Below, piece by piece: positions 14,120-22,563 of a stretch of 35,477 nucleotides of DNA. A program made the position numbers and the translations under genes. The notes beneath the pieces were generated by a model that saw nothing but the letters and a program-made list of their open reading frames with translations, ran no database searches and was not told the DNA's origin. The stretch lies in contig PLTZ01000002.1 of NCBI GenBank assembly GCA_003164715.1, positions 1-35,477 of the forward strand, written 5' to 3'. How positions within the stretch are numbered: the first letter of the stretch is position 1; each line of letters starts with the position of its first letter. The stretch comes from Opitutaceae bacterium (GTDB taxonomy: Bacteria > Verrucomicrobiota > Verrucomicrobiia > Opitutales > Opitutaceae).

Positions 14120-17100
14120 TCAGGCGCCCGAGGGGACCTTGTCGGGCCAGAGGGGCAGCGTGTTGCGCACCGCCTCGTCCACCGTGGCGGGCTGGCGGGC
14201 CTCGGCCTCGCCGCGTTCGTGGTTGAACCGCATGGAGACCGTCTTCGAGACGCCCCGCTCCTCCATCGTCACCCCGTAGATCGCGTTCGCCGCCGCGACG
14301 GTGCGCTTGTTGTGCGTGATGATGATGAACTGGGAGTCCTTGACGAACTTGCGCAGGAGCTCGGTGAAGCGGCCGATGTTCGACTCGTCAAGCGGCGCGT
14401 CGAGCTCGTCGAGGAGGCAGAACGGCGACGGCTTCACCAGGTAGAGCGCGAACAGAAGCGCGACCGCCGTGAGCGTGCGCTGCCCGCCCGACAGGAGCGA
14501 GATCCCCTTGAGTCTCGTGCCCGGGGGCTGCGCGACGATCTCGATCCCGCTCTCGAGGACGTCCTCGGTCTGGATGAGCTCGATGTTGGCCCGCCCGCCT
14601 CCGAAGAGGGTCTGGAAGGTGTACTCGAAGTTCTTCTTGATCTGCTCGAAGGTCACCGAGAACTGCCGCTGCGAGGTCTGGTTGATCTCGTCGATCGCCG
14701 CGATGAGCTCGACCCGGGCGCGGGTCAGGTCGTCGCACTGGTTCTTCAGGAAGTCGTGGCGCTGCTTGAGCTCCGAGTACTCCTCGATCGCGACCAGGTT
14801 GACGGCGCCCATCCCGCCCATCCGCTGGCGCAGCGCGTCGGCCTCGGCCTTGACTAGCTCCCAGTCCGTCGCATCGAGCGCGGCGAGCTCCGCCTCCCCC
14901 GGGTGCTCCGGGCGCTTCTTCCTCGGCCGGCGCACGACCGGCTCCGCGTCCTCCTCCTCGTCGAGGTCGAGCGGCCTGTGGCCCGCCGGCTCGTCGTCGG
15001 CGTGCCAGAGCATCTCCTTCCAGCCGACCGCCGCAATGTCCACCTGGAACTCGCGCGCCACCTCCTCGCTCATGAAGACCGACCTCTGCCGGGCCTCGGC
15101 GTGGCGCACCTCCTGGGCGCTCAGCTCCTCGTGCGCCGCGTCGGACTCCTGGCGGAGCGCAGCCTGCGCAGCCTCGAGGGACTCGATGTCGCGCTCCACG
15201 GCGAGGAGCTCCACGCGGATCCTCTCCACCTGCTCCTGCGCCACGAGAAAGGTGTCGCCGATCCGCGTCGCGCTCGAGCGCTGGTCCGACTCCTCCTTCT
15301 CGAGCTCGGCCATCTGACTTGTCCAGGCCTCGATCTCCTGCTGGCGCTCGACGAGGAGCTCGCCGATCTGCTCGCGGCGCCGCTCCATCTCCCCGAGCCC
15401 GCGGTCCAGCACCTCCACCTTCTGGCGGCGCTCGGCGAGCTCGAGGCGCGCCTGGGCCAGGGCCTCGCGCTTCGCATCGCGCTCGGAGCGCACCGCCGCG
15501 AGCCGGGCCTCGATGTCGTCGATCCTCCGGCGCTGGGCGGTCGCGGCGGACTCGGACTCGGCGAGCCCCGCCTTCGCCTTCTCCCAGCGCGCCTGCGCCT
15601 CGAGCCTGGCGGCGTCAACCGCGGCGAGCTCCTGCTCCATCCTCCGCAGGCGGGCCGACGCCTCGTCGGCGACCCAGCGGGCGTTGCGCTCCTCGGCCTG
15701 GGCCGAGGCGAGCGCCTGCGTCACGGTCATGACGGCCGCCCGCCGCTCCTCAAGGAGCTGCTCCGCGGCGGCGATCCTCGCGTTCAGGGCCTCGCCCTGG
15801 GCGCGGAGCTCGTCGTGCGCGCGCTGGTCCTCGGCAAGGGCCCTGCCCGTCTCGCGCAGGTCGATCTCGCGCTGGACGATGCTGTTCGCATGCTTCTTCG
15901 GGTTGGCGTGGCCCCCGGAGACGATTCCGCGGCGGTCCACGACCTCGCCCTTGCGCGTCGCCACCGAAAGGAACGGAAAGTCCGGGTGGGCGCGCCAGAA
16001 ATCGAGGAACGCCCCGAGGTCGTCGGCGATGTAGCACGAGGCCAGGATGGCTCCCGCCGGATGGCCGTCGTCGATCCGCGCCAGGGCCGAGGCCGCGGGA
16101 TACAGCCCGGGCGGCAGCTCGGCCGCGGACGCGCCCCCCGCGCCGAGCTCGGCGATCCGCAGCACCACCGATCCGATCTGCTCCTGCTCGAGCTGGGCGA
16201 AGATGCGCCGGGCCGTGGACAGGTCGCTCACCTCGATGGCCTCGGCCGCCGAGCCGAGGAGCGCCTCCACGGCGCGCCCGAACTCGGGCTTGATCTCGAT
16301 CCCCTGCGAGACGGGGGTCGCCTTCGCGCCGGCCAGGGCCTGCGCGAGCCGGCCCTGGAGCACGGCCTTGGCGCCCTCGCCGAACCCCTCCCAGCGCTCC
16401 TGAAGCTGCTGCAGGAGGCGCAGCCGTGCGCCGCGCTGCGCCATCTGCCGGTCGATCTCCTGCAGCTTGCGCTGAAGCTCCCTGAAATCCCGGGTCGTGT
16501 CGGTCACGCCCTGCTGCGCCTCGGCCGCGGCCTCGTTCGCCCGCGCCCTGCCGGAGAGCGTCTCCGCGGCCTTCACCGCGGTCTCCGCGGCGGCCTTCTC
16601 GGCCGCGCCGGCCTGCTCCGCGGCGAGGCGCAGCTCCCCGGAGAGCGCCTCGTGACGGTTGAGGCTCGTCTTCTGGTCGACCTCGTAGCCGGAGGATTCG
16701 GTGCGCAGCCGGGCGACGGCGCTGTCGGCCTGCAGGAGCTCGAACTTCGCCTGCTGGAGGTCGCGGTTGAGCTTGCCGAGCTCACCCTCGGAGACGGCGA
16801 GCTCGCGGTTGTGCTGCTGGTAGACGGCGTCGCTGCTGCCGAGCAGGCCCAGCTGGAGCTGCTTGTCCTGGGAGCCGCTGTCCACCTGGGCCGCGACCTC
16901 GCGCAGCTGCATCTCGAGCTCGGCCAGCGTGTCGCGCGTCCCCGCGAGCCGGTCGGCCAGGCCCGTGCGCCTGATCTGCGCCAGGTTCGCCGAATTCTCG
17001 GCGTGGTCCTTCTGCGACCGGAGGTCATAGACGGCCTGCTGGGCGTCCTGGACCCTCTGGTTGAGCCTGCTGCGGTCGGCCTTCCTCGACTCCAGGCCGG

Positions 17101-17899
17101 CCTGCTGGCCCTCGAGGGCCGCCCTGCGGCGCTCGGCCTCGGCCCGGAGTCCCGCAAGGGTGACCTCCAGCGCCGCGATCGACTCCGAGAGTTTCCCATG
17201 CTGGAAGGCGCTCCAGGCCACGCTCAGGTGGCGCAGGCGGTGGCCGAGCCTCTTGTAGCGCATCGCCTTGGATGCCTGACGCTTAAGGCTCCCAATCTGC
17301 CGGGCCACCTCTCCGATGACGTCGGCCACCCGGGCCAGGTTCTGGTCCGTGAGCGCCAGCTTGGCCATGGCCTCCTTGCGCTGGCTCTTGTACTTGGTGA
17401 TGCCGGCGGCCTCCTCGAAGACGGCGCGCCGCTCTTCGGGCTTGGACGAGAGGACCTGGTCGATCTGGCCCTGGGCCATGATCGAATAGCTGGTCCGGCC
17501 GACGCCGGTGTCCATGAAGAGCTTGTGGATGTCCTTGAGGCGGCAGGCCTGCCCGTTGAACAGGTACTCCCCCTGCCCGTCCCGGTAGACCCTGCGGGTG
17601 ACTTCAATCTCGTGAAACTCGCTGCCCAGCTGCTTCTCGCATTCCGTCAGCAGCATCGAGACCTCGCACATCTGCGCCGAACGGCGCGTGTCGGTCCCCT
17701 CGAAGATGACGTCCTGCATCTTGCCGCCGCGCAGCGCCTTCGCGCTCTGCTCCCCAAGCACCCAGCGGATCGAGTCCGCGATGTTGGATTTGCCGCAACC
17801 GTTCGGCCCGACCACGGCGGTCACGCCGGGCTCGAAACTGAGGGTCGTTGGATCGGCGAATGACTTGAAACCTTGGAGCTTTAGGGCCTTGAGATACAT
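14120..17899 (-). CDS. smc: Chromosome partition protein SMC
   Basis: The 1259-residue ATPase organises and separates chromosomes together with ScpA and ScpB. The N-terminal head has Walker A GPNGCGKSN (31-39) and the IMAQGQIDQVL segment; long coiled coils flank a hinge at about residues 520-670; the C-terminal head has the signature LLSGGQRTLTA and Walker B FCLLDELDAPLD. It is slightly longer than many SMCs because of a charged insert at about residues 966-1002. The start is ATG 17899 (MYLKALKLQGF); the frame stays open upstream to 18862, but that part is a shadow of the glcD-like gene. The exonuclease gene follows. Confidence 0.96.
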   Translation of the reverse strand: MYLKALKLQGFKSFADPTTLSFEPGVTAVVGPNGCGKSNIADSIRWVLGEQSAKALRGGKMQDVIFEGTDTRRSAQMCEVSMLLTECEKQLGSEFHEIEVTRRVYRDGQGEYLFNGQACRLKDIHKLFMDTGVGRTSYSIMAQGQIDQVLSSKPEERRAVFEEAAGITKYKSQRKEAMAKLALTDQNLARVADVIGEVARQIGSLKRQASKAMRYKRLGHRLRHLSVAWSAFQHGKLSESIAALEVTLAGLRAEAERRRAALEGQQAGLESRKADRSRLNQRVQDAQQAVYDLRSQKDHAENSANLAQIRRTGLADRLAGTRDTLAELEMQLREVAAQVDSGSQDKQLQLGLLGSSDAVYQQHNRELAVSEGELGKLNRDLQQAKFELLQADSAVARLRTESSGYEVDQKTSLNRHEALSGELRLAAEQAGAAEKAAAETAVKAAETLSGRARANEAAAEAQQGVTDTTRDFRELQRKLQEIDRQMAQRGARLRLLQQLQERWEGFGEGAKAVLQGRLAQALAGAKATPVSQGIEIKPEFGRAVEALLGSAAEAIEVSDLSTARRIFAQLEQEQIGSVVLRIAELGAGGASAAELPPGLYPAASALARIDDGHPAGAILASCYIADDLGAFLDFWRAHPDFPFLSVATRKGEVVDRRGIVSGGHANPKKHANSIVQREIDLRETGRALAEDQRAHDELRAQGEALNARIAAAEQLLEERRAAVMTVTQALASAQAEERNARWVADEASARLRRMEQELAAVDAARLEAQARWEKAKAGLAESESAATAQRRRIDDIEARLAAVRSERDAKREALAQARLELAERRQKVEVLDRGLGEMERRREQIGELLVERQQEIEAWTSQMAELEKEESDQRSSATRIGDTFLVAQEQVERIRVELLAVERDIESLEAAQAALRQESDAAHEELSAQEVRHAEARQRSVFMSEEVAREFQVDIAAVGWKEMLWHADDEPAGHRPLDLDEEEDAEPVVRRPRKKRPEHPGEAELAALDATDWELVKAEADALRQRMGGMGAVNLVAIEEYSELKQRHDFLKNQCDDLTRARVELIAAIDEINQTSQRQFSVTFEQIKKNFEYTFQTLFGGGRANIELIQTEDVLESGIEIVAQPPGTRLKGISLLSGGQRTLTAVALLFALYLVKPSPFCLLDELDAPLDESNIGRFTELLRKFVKDSQFIIITHNKRTVAAANAIYGVTMEERGVSKTVSMRFNHERGEAEARQPATVDEAVRNTLPLWPDKVPSGA

Positions 17900-17955
17900 G
17901 AGGCCTCTCAATTGGAGAGGGCCCGGCTTGCGCGGGCAAACGGAAAAGGGCGGCC

Positions 17956-19389
17956 TTAGTTGTGGTCCCAGGGTAGCCTCACCTCGAGGCGCCGGTGTTC
18001 CCACACCCGGAATTCCTCGAACATCTTGCCCGGATTGAGGATTCCCCGAGGGTCGAGGGCCCGTTTCACCGCCCGCATGGCCCGGATGGCGGCCGGCGAA
18101 TGCTGGAAGCGCAGGAACGGCGTCTTGGCGAGCCCGATCCCGTGCTCCCCGGAGATCGCGCCGCCGAGGGCGACGACGGTCCTCATGAGCCGGTTGACCG
18201 CGCGCTCCGCCTCGCGGCACTCCGAGGGGACCGCGCGGTGGTACATGATGTTCACGTGGAGGTTCCCGTCGCCCAGGTGCCCGAACGTCGGGATCGCAAG
18301 CCCGGACTCCCGGCGCAGGCCCTCGAGGAATCGGGCGAACTGCACGTACCTGCGCATCGGGACGACCACATCCTCGTTGAGCTTCGAGTCGCCGAGCTTG
18401 AACATCGCGCCCGAGCACGCGCGGCGCACCTCCCAGAGGCCCTCGGCCTCGGCGCGGTCCTTCGCCTGGCGGTGCGCGAGCCCGTGCCGGCGCGCCCATG
18501 CGAGGGCGATCGCCCTCTGCTCGCGCACCTCGGCGACGCCGCCCGCAAGCTCCACGAGCACCACGGGGCGACCGCCCTGCCCCTTGAACACGGGCCGGCC
18601 GGTCGCGCGCTCGGCGCAGTCGACGGAATACCGGTCGAGGAATTCGCAGATGGCCGGCTGCACGCGCAGGGCGAAGAGCGCCAGGACCGCTCGGAAGGCG
18701 TCCGCCTCGGTCCGGAAGGAAACCAGGAGCGTCCAGCGCTCCGCGGGACGCGGCAGGAGCCTCAGGGTCGCGTCCGTGACGACGCCGAGCATGCCCTCGC
18801 TCCCGATCCAGAGGTCGCGCAGGTTGAATCCCGCGGAGAACTTCCGGGTGTCGGTGCCCCACTGGACCCGCTCGCCGGTGGGCAGGTATCCCCCGAGCGC
18901 CATGACAAAGTCGCGGGTGACGCCGTACTTTCCGCCGTGCATGCCCCCGGCGTTGCAGGCGATGTTCCCGCCGATCGTGCAGTACTTCTTGGACGCCGGG
19001 TCGGGCGGGTAGAACAGGCCCCGCCTCTCGGCGGCCGCCTGGATCCGGGCGACCACGGCGCCGGCCTGCACGTGCGCAAGGCCCGAGGGCCCGTCGACCC
19101 GGATCCGGTTGAGCCGGTGCAGGTCGAGGACCCAGCCCCCCCGCATCGGGGCCGCCGACCCGGTCAGGCTCGTTCCGCGCCCGCGCACCGTGACCGGCAC
19201 GCGGCGGCGGTTCGCGAGCTTCAGGACCTCGGCCACGTCCGACGGGGAGCGCGGGAGGATGACCGCCTCGGGGCGAAACGGGATCTTGCTGCTGTCAAAC
19301 GAGGCCGCGTCCCTCGAAATCGGGTCGGTCCGGACGACTCCCGGGCCCAGCCGGGCCTTCAACTGCTTCGTGGCGGCGGAAAATTCCAT
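17956..19389 (-). CDS. GlcD-like FAD-binding oxidoreductase
   Basis: The 477-residue flavoprotein belongs to the glycolate oxidase GlcD / D-lactate dehydrogenase family, which oxidises 2-hydroxy acids. The FAD-binding PCMH domain is at about 35-215 (VTVRGRGTSLTGSAAP; IGGNIACNAGG), and the C-terminal FAD-linked oxidase domain follows, with FGHLGDGNLHVNI and GAISGEHGIGLAKTPFL. No GlcE or GlcF partner is present, so the substrate is open: glycolate, D-lactate or another 2-hydroxy acid. It starts 14 bp after the amidohydrolase stop and is probably in one operon with it. Confidence 0.88.
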   Translation of the reverse strand: MEFSAATKQLKARLGPGVVRTDPISRDAASFDSSKIPFRPEAVILPRSPSDVAEVLKLANRRRVPVTVRGRGTSLTGSAAPMRGGWVLDLHRLNRIRVDGPSGLAHVQAGAVVARIQAAAERRGLFYPPDPASKKYCTIGGNIACNAGGMHGGKYGVTRDFVMALGGYLPTGERVQWGTDTRKFSAGFNLRDLWIGSEGMLGVVTDATLRLLPRPAERWTLLVSFRTEADAFRAVLALFALRVQPAICEFLDRYSVDCAERATGRPVFKGQGGRPVVLVELAGGVAEVREQRAIALAWARRHGLAHRQAKDRAEAEGLWEVRRACSGAMFKLGDSKLNEDVVVPMRRYVQFARFLEGLRRESGLAIPTFGHLGDGNLHVNIMYHRAVPSECREAERAVNRLMRTVVALGGAISGEHGIGLAKTPFLRFQHSPAAIRAMRAVKRALDPRGILNPGKMFEEFRVWEHRRLEVRLPWDHN

Positions 19390-19403
19390 CGACGGCAGAC
19401 CCG

Positions 19404-20318
19404 CTACACGCGCTTTTGCGCGGGCGCAAGACCCGCCGACAAGAGCCGCCTGATATTAGAGCCGAGGATCCGGGCGCGCTCGTCCCCGTCCAGCCCGGCG
19501 CCGGCTATCTCGCCCAGGAAGCGCCCGAAATCCGGCGCTCGGGACACCCGGGGATGAAGGAGCAGCGGGTAGTCCGAGCCGTAGAGGATCCGCCCGGTGC
19601 CGACCAGGCCCACGGCCCGCCGGAAGACGCCGCAGTCGTACAGGAGCGGTGAGGCCGCCGTGTCGAAGTAGAGGTTGGGCGGTAGCGCCTCTCCGCCGGG
19701 GGCCCCGTTGAAGGCCATCCCCCCTCCCCAGTGCGCGAGGATGAGGGTCGCCTCGGGGTGCTCCCTGGCGAGCCGCACGTAGGCGTCCAACGGCGTCCTC
19801 GGCCCGGCCGCAGGCCCCGCGGCCGGATCGGTCGCATGGAGCGTGATCGGGATCCGCCTTTCGACCGCCATCTCGATGACGCGCCTGAAGGACGGGTCGT
19901 CGAGGCCGAAACCCTGCGCCTGGGGAAGGAGCTCGCCAATGCCGCGCAGGCCCGCGTCGAGCGCCCGCTCCAGGGCCTCGAGCGAGCGCCTGCCCCCCGC
20001 CGGCTGCACGCCCGCGAAGCCGATCAGCCGCTTTGGGTGCCTCCTCGTCCACTCTAGGTACCAACCGTTCTGCAGGTCGCAGGTCTCCTGGCGCTCCCAG
20101 TACCAGCCCTGCATCACGCAGGCCTCGACGCCGGCCTGGTCCATGTCCGCGACGAGGGTGTCCGGGTCCGCCCAGCCCTGGATGGAGCGCCGCCCCTCGG
20201 GCGCGACGCACCGCGTCCATGCGGGCTCCCCGTGGGCGAGGCCCCATTCGGCGGGGGCGGCCGCGACCTCCGGAGCGTACACGTGGACGTGCGCGTCGAC
20301 GATCCCGGTCTCCGGCAT
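19404..20318 (-). CDS. Amidohydrolase-2 family TIM-barrel hydrolase
   Basis: The 304-residue protein shows the metal-dependent amidohydrolase pattern of the PF04909 type: HVHVY near the start, a central ITLHATDP segment, LILAHWGGG, and LYGSDYPLL with the C-terminal metal aspartate. Members hydrolyse or decarboxylate small cyclic or aromatic compounds; the substrate here cannot be told. ATG 20318 has a good ribosome binding site (GAGGTGGAG). It lies 10 bp after the Aas-like gene and ahead of the GlcD-like oxidoreductase. Confidence 0.82.
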   Translation of the reverse strand: MPETGIVDAHVHVYAPEVAAAPAEWGLAHGEPAWTRCVAPEGRRSIQGWADPDTLVADMDQAGVEACVMQGWYWERQETCDLQNGWYLEWTRRHPKRLIGFAGVQPAGGRRSLEALERALDAGLRGIGELLPQAQGFGLDDPSFRRVIEMAVERRIPITLHATDPAAGPAAGPRTPLDAYVRLAREHPEATLILAHWGGGMAFNGAPGGEALPPNLYFDTAASPLLYDCGVFRRAVGLVGTGRILYGSDYPLLLHPRVSRAPDFGRFLGEIAGAGLDGDERARILGSNIRRLLSAGLAPAQKRV

Positions 20319-20328
20319 GGGCTCCACC

Positions 20329-22545
20329 TCAGACGGCGCGGCTGTCCTGGGCGAGCCGCTTGCACTGCGCGATGTCGAGCTTGCCCGTGCCAAGGACCGG
20401 GATGGCCGCCACCTTGACCACGGAACGCGGGATCCAGAGGTTCGGGAAGCCGGCCTGCGAAAGCTTCTCGCGCACGCCTCCGGTCGTGATGTCGAGCGTC
20501 GTCACGACGACCAGCGCCTCCCCCTTCGACTCGTCGGAGACCCCGGTGACGACGACGGACGGGACCTCTCCCGGGTCGACGCCGTACGCCTCCGCGATCT
20601 TGTCCTCGATCGTCCCGTGGGGCACCATCTCGCCGCCCATCTTGGAGAAGCGCGCGAGCCGGCCGTTGACGCTGACAAAGCCCTCGTCGTCGATGTGGGC
20701 GAGGTCCCCCGTGACGAACCAGCCGTCGCGCAGCGAGGCGCCCGGGAAGGGTTCGCCCAGGTAGTGCGAGAGCACGTTCTCCCCCTTGAGCAGCAGGATG
20801 CCGGTCTGCCCGGCGGCCAGGTCCGCTCCCGTGTCCATGTCGACGACCCGCGCCGCCATCCCGGGCATCAGGCGGCCGACCGTCCCGGGCTTGCTCCCGA
20901 CCTGCTCGTCGGTCGTCTCCGTGTGGACCAGCGGATCGGGCTGGTTGATGTTCGACACCGGCGAGGTCTCCGTGAGGCCGTAGCCCTCGAAGATCTGGAG
21001 CTGGAACTTATCCCGGAACCCGCGCGCGAGGTCCTCCGGGAGCTTCTCGGCCCCGGTGACGACCAGGTCGAGCGATTTGAGGTCCGCCGGGGTGGCCCGC
21101 TTCAGGACGGGCCTCAGGAACGTAGGCGCCCCGAGGAGCACGGTGACGTTCTCCTCGCGTATCGCGTCGATGATGGCGCGGGTGTCGAGCGGGCTCGGGG
21201 TCGTGACCAGGTGGCAGCCCCGGATGAACGGGTACCACAGGGTGACGGTGAAGCCGAAGCTGTGGAACAGGGGAAGGCAGCCGAGGAGCACCGCCGAATC
21301 GGGCAGGATCGACAGGGAGGAGATCTGCGCGCAGTTGGCCAGGACGTTGCGGTGCGAGAGGACGACGCCCCTCGGGTTTCCCGCGCTTCCGCTCGTGAAG
21401 AGGAGGGCCGCCTCCTCGCGGTCCCCCACATGGGGCAGCCCGAGGAGGTTCGCGACCCACTGGTTGGGCAGGAGCCACGCGGCGGCCAGCCACGGGAGCA
21501 TCGCCCTCTTCCCGCCGGCCGCCTTGATCTCGGCCACGAGGTCGAGCGAGCGGGCCGGCCACGGGAAGTCCGGCAGGCGGGAGCGCATCGCGTCCGCGGT
21601 GAGGATGGTGCGCACGCCGGCCTCGGCCATGCTCGACTCCGACGACTTGCGCCCCGCGGTGAAGTTCAGGTTCACGGGCACCTTTCCCGCGCACACGATC
21701 GCCAGGTTCGCGATCGCCCCGCCGGCGCCCGAGGGCAGGACCACGCCGACGCGCCTCTCGGGGACGGTCCTCTTCAGGTGCCGGGAGAGCGCCGCCGCGG
21801 CCGCGATCAGCTGGGCCGCCGTGAGCACCCGGCGCCCGGACGTGCGGTCGACAAGGGCCGGCGTGCTCGGCCTGCGGGCCAGGCCGCGCACGATCTCGCG
21901 CCCAATGTGCCGGCGCAGCGCGGGCCTCTCGGCGAACGCCTGGGTCCCGAGCTCCATGAGCGCCTGCCGCGCGGACGCGCAGTCCGCCCGCTCGGGCGGG
22001 ATCGGCTCCCCGAACGCGACGCACACGGGAGTGGGCAGCAGGCGCGGGGATTTCCAGAGGTACTTGTTTCCCGCAAAGGAGAACACGGACCCCCAGAGGC
22101 CGTCGAGGGCTGCGGGAATGACCGGGACCCGGGCCCTTTTGGCGACACGCTCGAACCCGCTGTGCAGGTTCATCAGCTGGCCGGTGCGGGACACCACCCA
22201 CTCGGGAAAAAAGCACACGAGTTCACCGCGCTCGAGCGCCTTGACCGCCTCGTCCTGCCACTCGGGTCCGCTTTCCGGATAGACCTCAATCGCCCCCGCG
22301 ACCCTCGAGATCCACGACAGGAGCCTCGGGATGTCGGGCGCCTTGTAGGCCACGAACCGCAGCGGCCTCGGGCAAACGAGCTGCAGCACGAACGCGTCGA
22401 CATACGACAGGTGGTTCGCGATCACCACGGCCCCCCCCGCCGCCGGCACATGGCCAATGCCAAGCACCTTGGCGCGGTAAAGCACCCTAGCTGTGAACAC
22501 TGCAGGGATCTCGATCCAGAGGGGCAGCGTGGATCGCCTTCTCAT
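20329..22545 (-). CDS. aas: Bifunctional acyltransferase / acyl-ACP synthetase, Aas type
   Basis: The 738-residue fusion matches the size and order of E. coli Aas, which re-acylates lysophospholipids using fatty acids it loads onto acyl carrier protein. The N-terminal PlsC-like domain (about 25-200) has the catalytic NHLSYVDAF, but its third motif reads FPEW instead of FPEG. The C-terminal AMP-binding domain (about 225-735) has FTSGSAGNPRGVVLSHRN, FEGYGLTETSPV, GWFVTGDLAHID and the terminal lysine of TGKLDIAQ. No transporter (LplT) domain is attached. It probably acts at the inner membrane. It follows the AsmA-like gene by 18 bp. Confidence 0.88.
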   Translation of the reverse strand: MRRRSTLPLWIEIPAVFTARVLYRAKVLGIGHVPAAGGAVVIANHLSYVDAFVLQLVCPRPLRFVAYKAPDIPRLLSWISRVAGAIEVYPESGPEWQDEAVKALERGELVCFFPEWVVSRTGQLMNLHSGFERVAKRARVPVIPAALDGLWGSVFSFAGNKYLWKSPRLLPTPVCVAFGEPIPPERADCASARQALMELGTQAFAERPALRRHIGREIVRGLARRPSTPALVDRTSGRRVLTAAQLIAAAAALSRHLKRTVPERRVGVVLPSGAGGAIANLAIVCAGKVPVNLNFTAGRKSSESSMAEAGVRTILTADAMRSRLPDFPWPARSLDLVAEIKAAGGKRAMLPWLAAAWLLPNQWVANLLGLPHVGDREEAALLFTSGSAGNPRGVVLSHRNVLANCAQISSLSILPDSAVLLGCLPLFHSFGFTVTLWYPFIRGCHLVTTPSPLDTRAIIDAIREENVTVLLGAPTFLRPVLKRATPADLKSLDLVVTGAEKLPEDLARGFRDKFQLQIFEGYGLTETSPVSNINQPDPLVHTETTDEQVGSKPGTVGRLMPGMAARVVDMDTGADLAAGQTGILLLKGENVLSHYLGEPFPGASLRDGWFVTGDLAHIDDEGFVSVNGRLARFSKMGGEMVPHGTIEDKIAEAYGVDPGEVPSVVVTGVSDESKGEALVVVTTLDITTGGVREKLSQAGFPNLWIPRSVVKVAAIPVLGTGKLDIAQCKRLAQDSRAV

Positions 22546-22563
22546 CGAATCCCATGGAAATTT

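Noticed and set aside
12566-14857. 763-residue plus-strand ORF opposite the exonuclease and smc
   Set aside because: It is a long open frame caused by GC-rich third positions on the other strand, with Arg/Gly/Leu-rich low-complexity content.
14903-17863. 986-residue plus-strand ORF opposite smc
   Set aside because: Antisense shadow of a coiled-coil gene, Leu/Arg/Glu-rich, with no motifs.
17900-18862. In-frame upstream extension of smc
   Set aside because: The frame is open by chance within the GlcD-like gene; the family start MYLKALKLQGF is at 17899.
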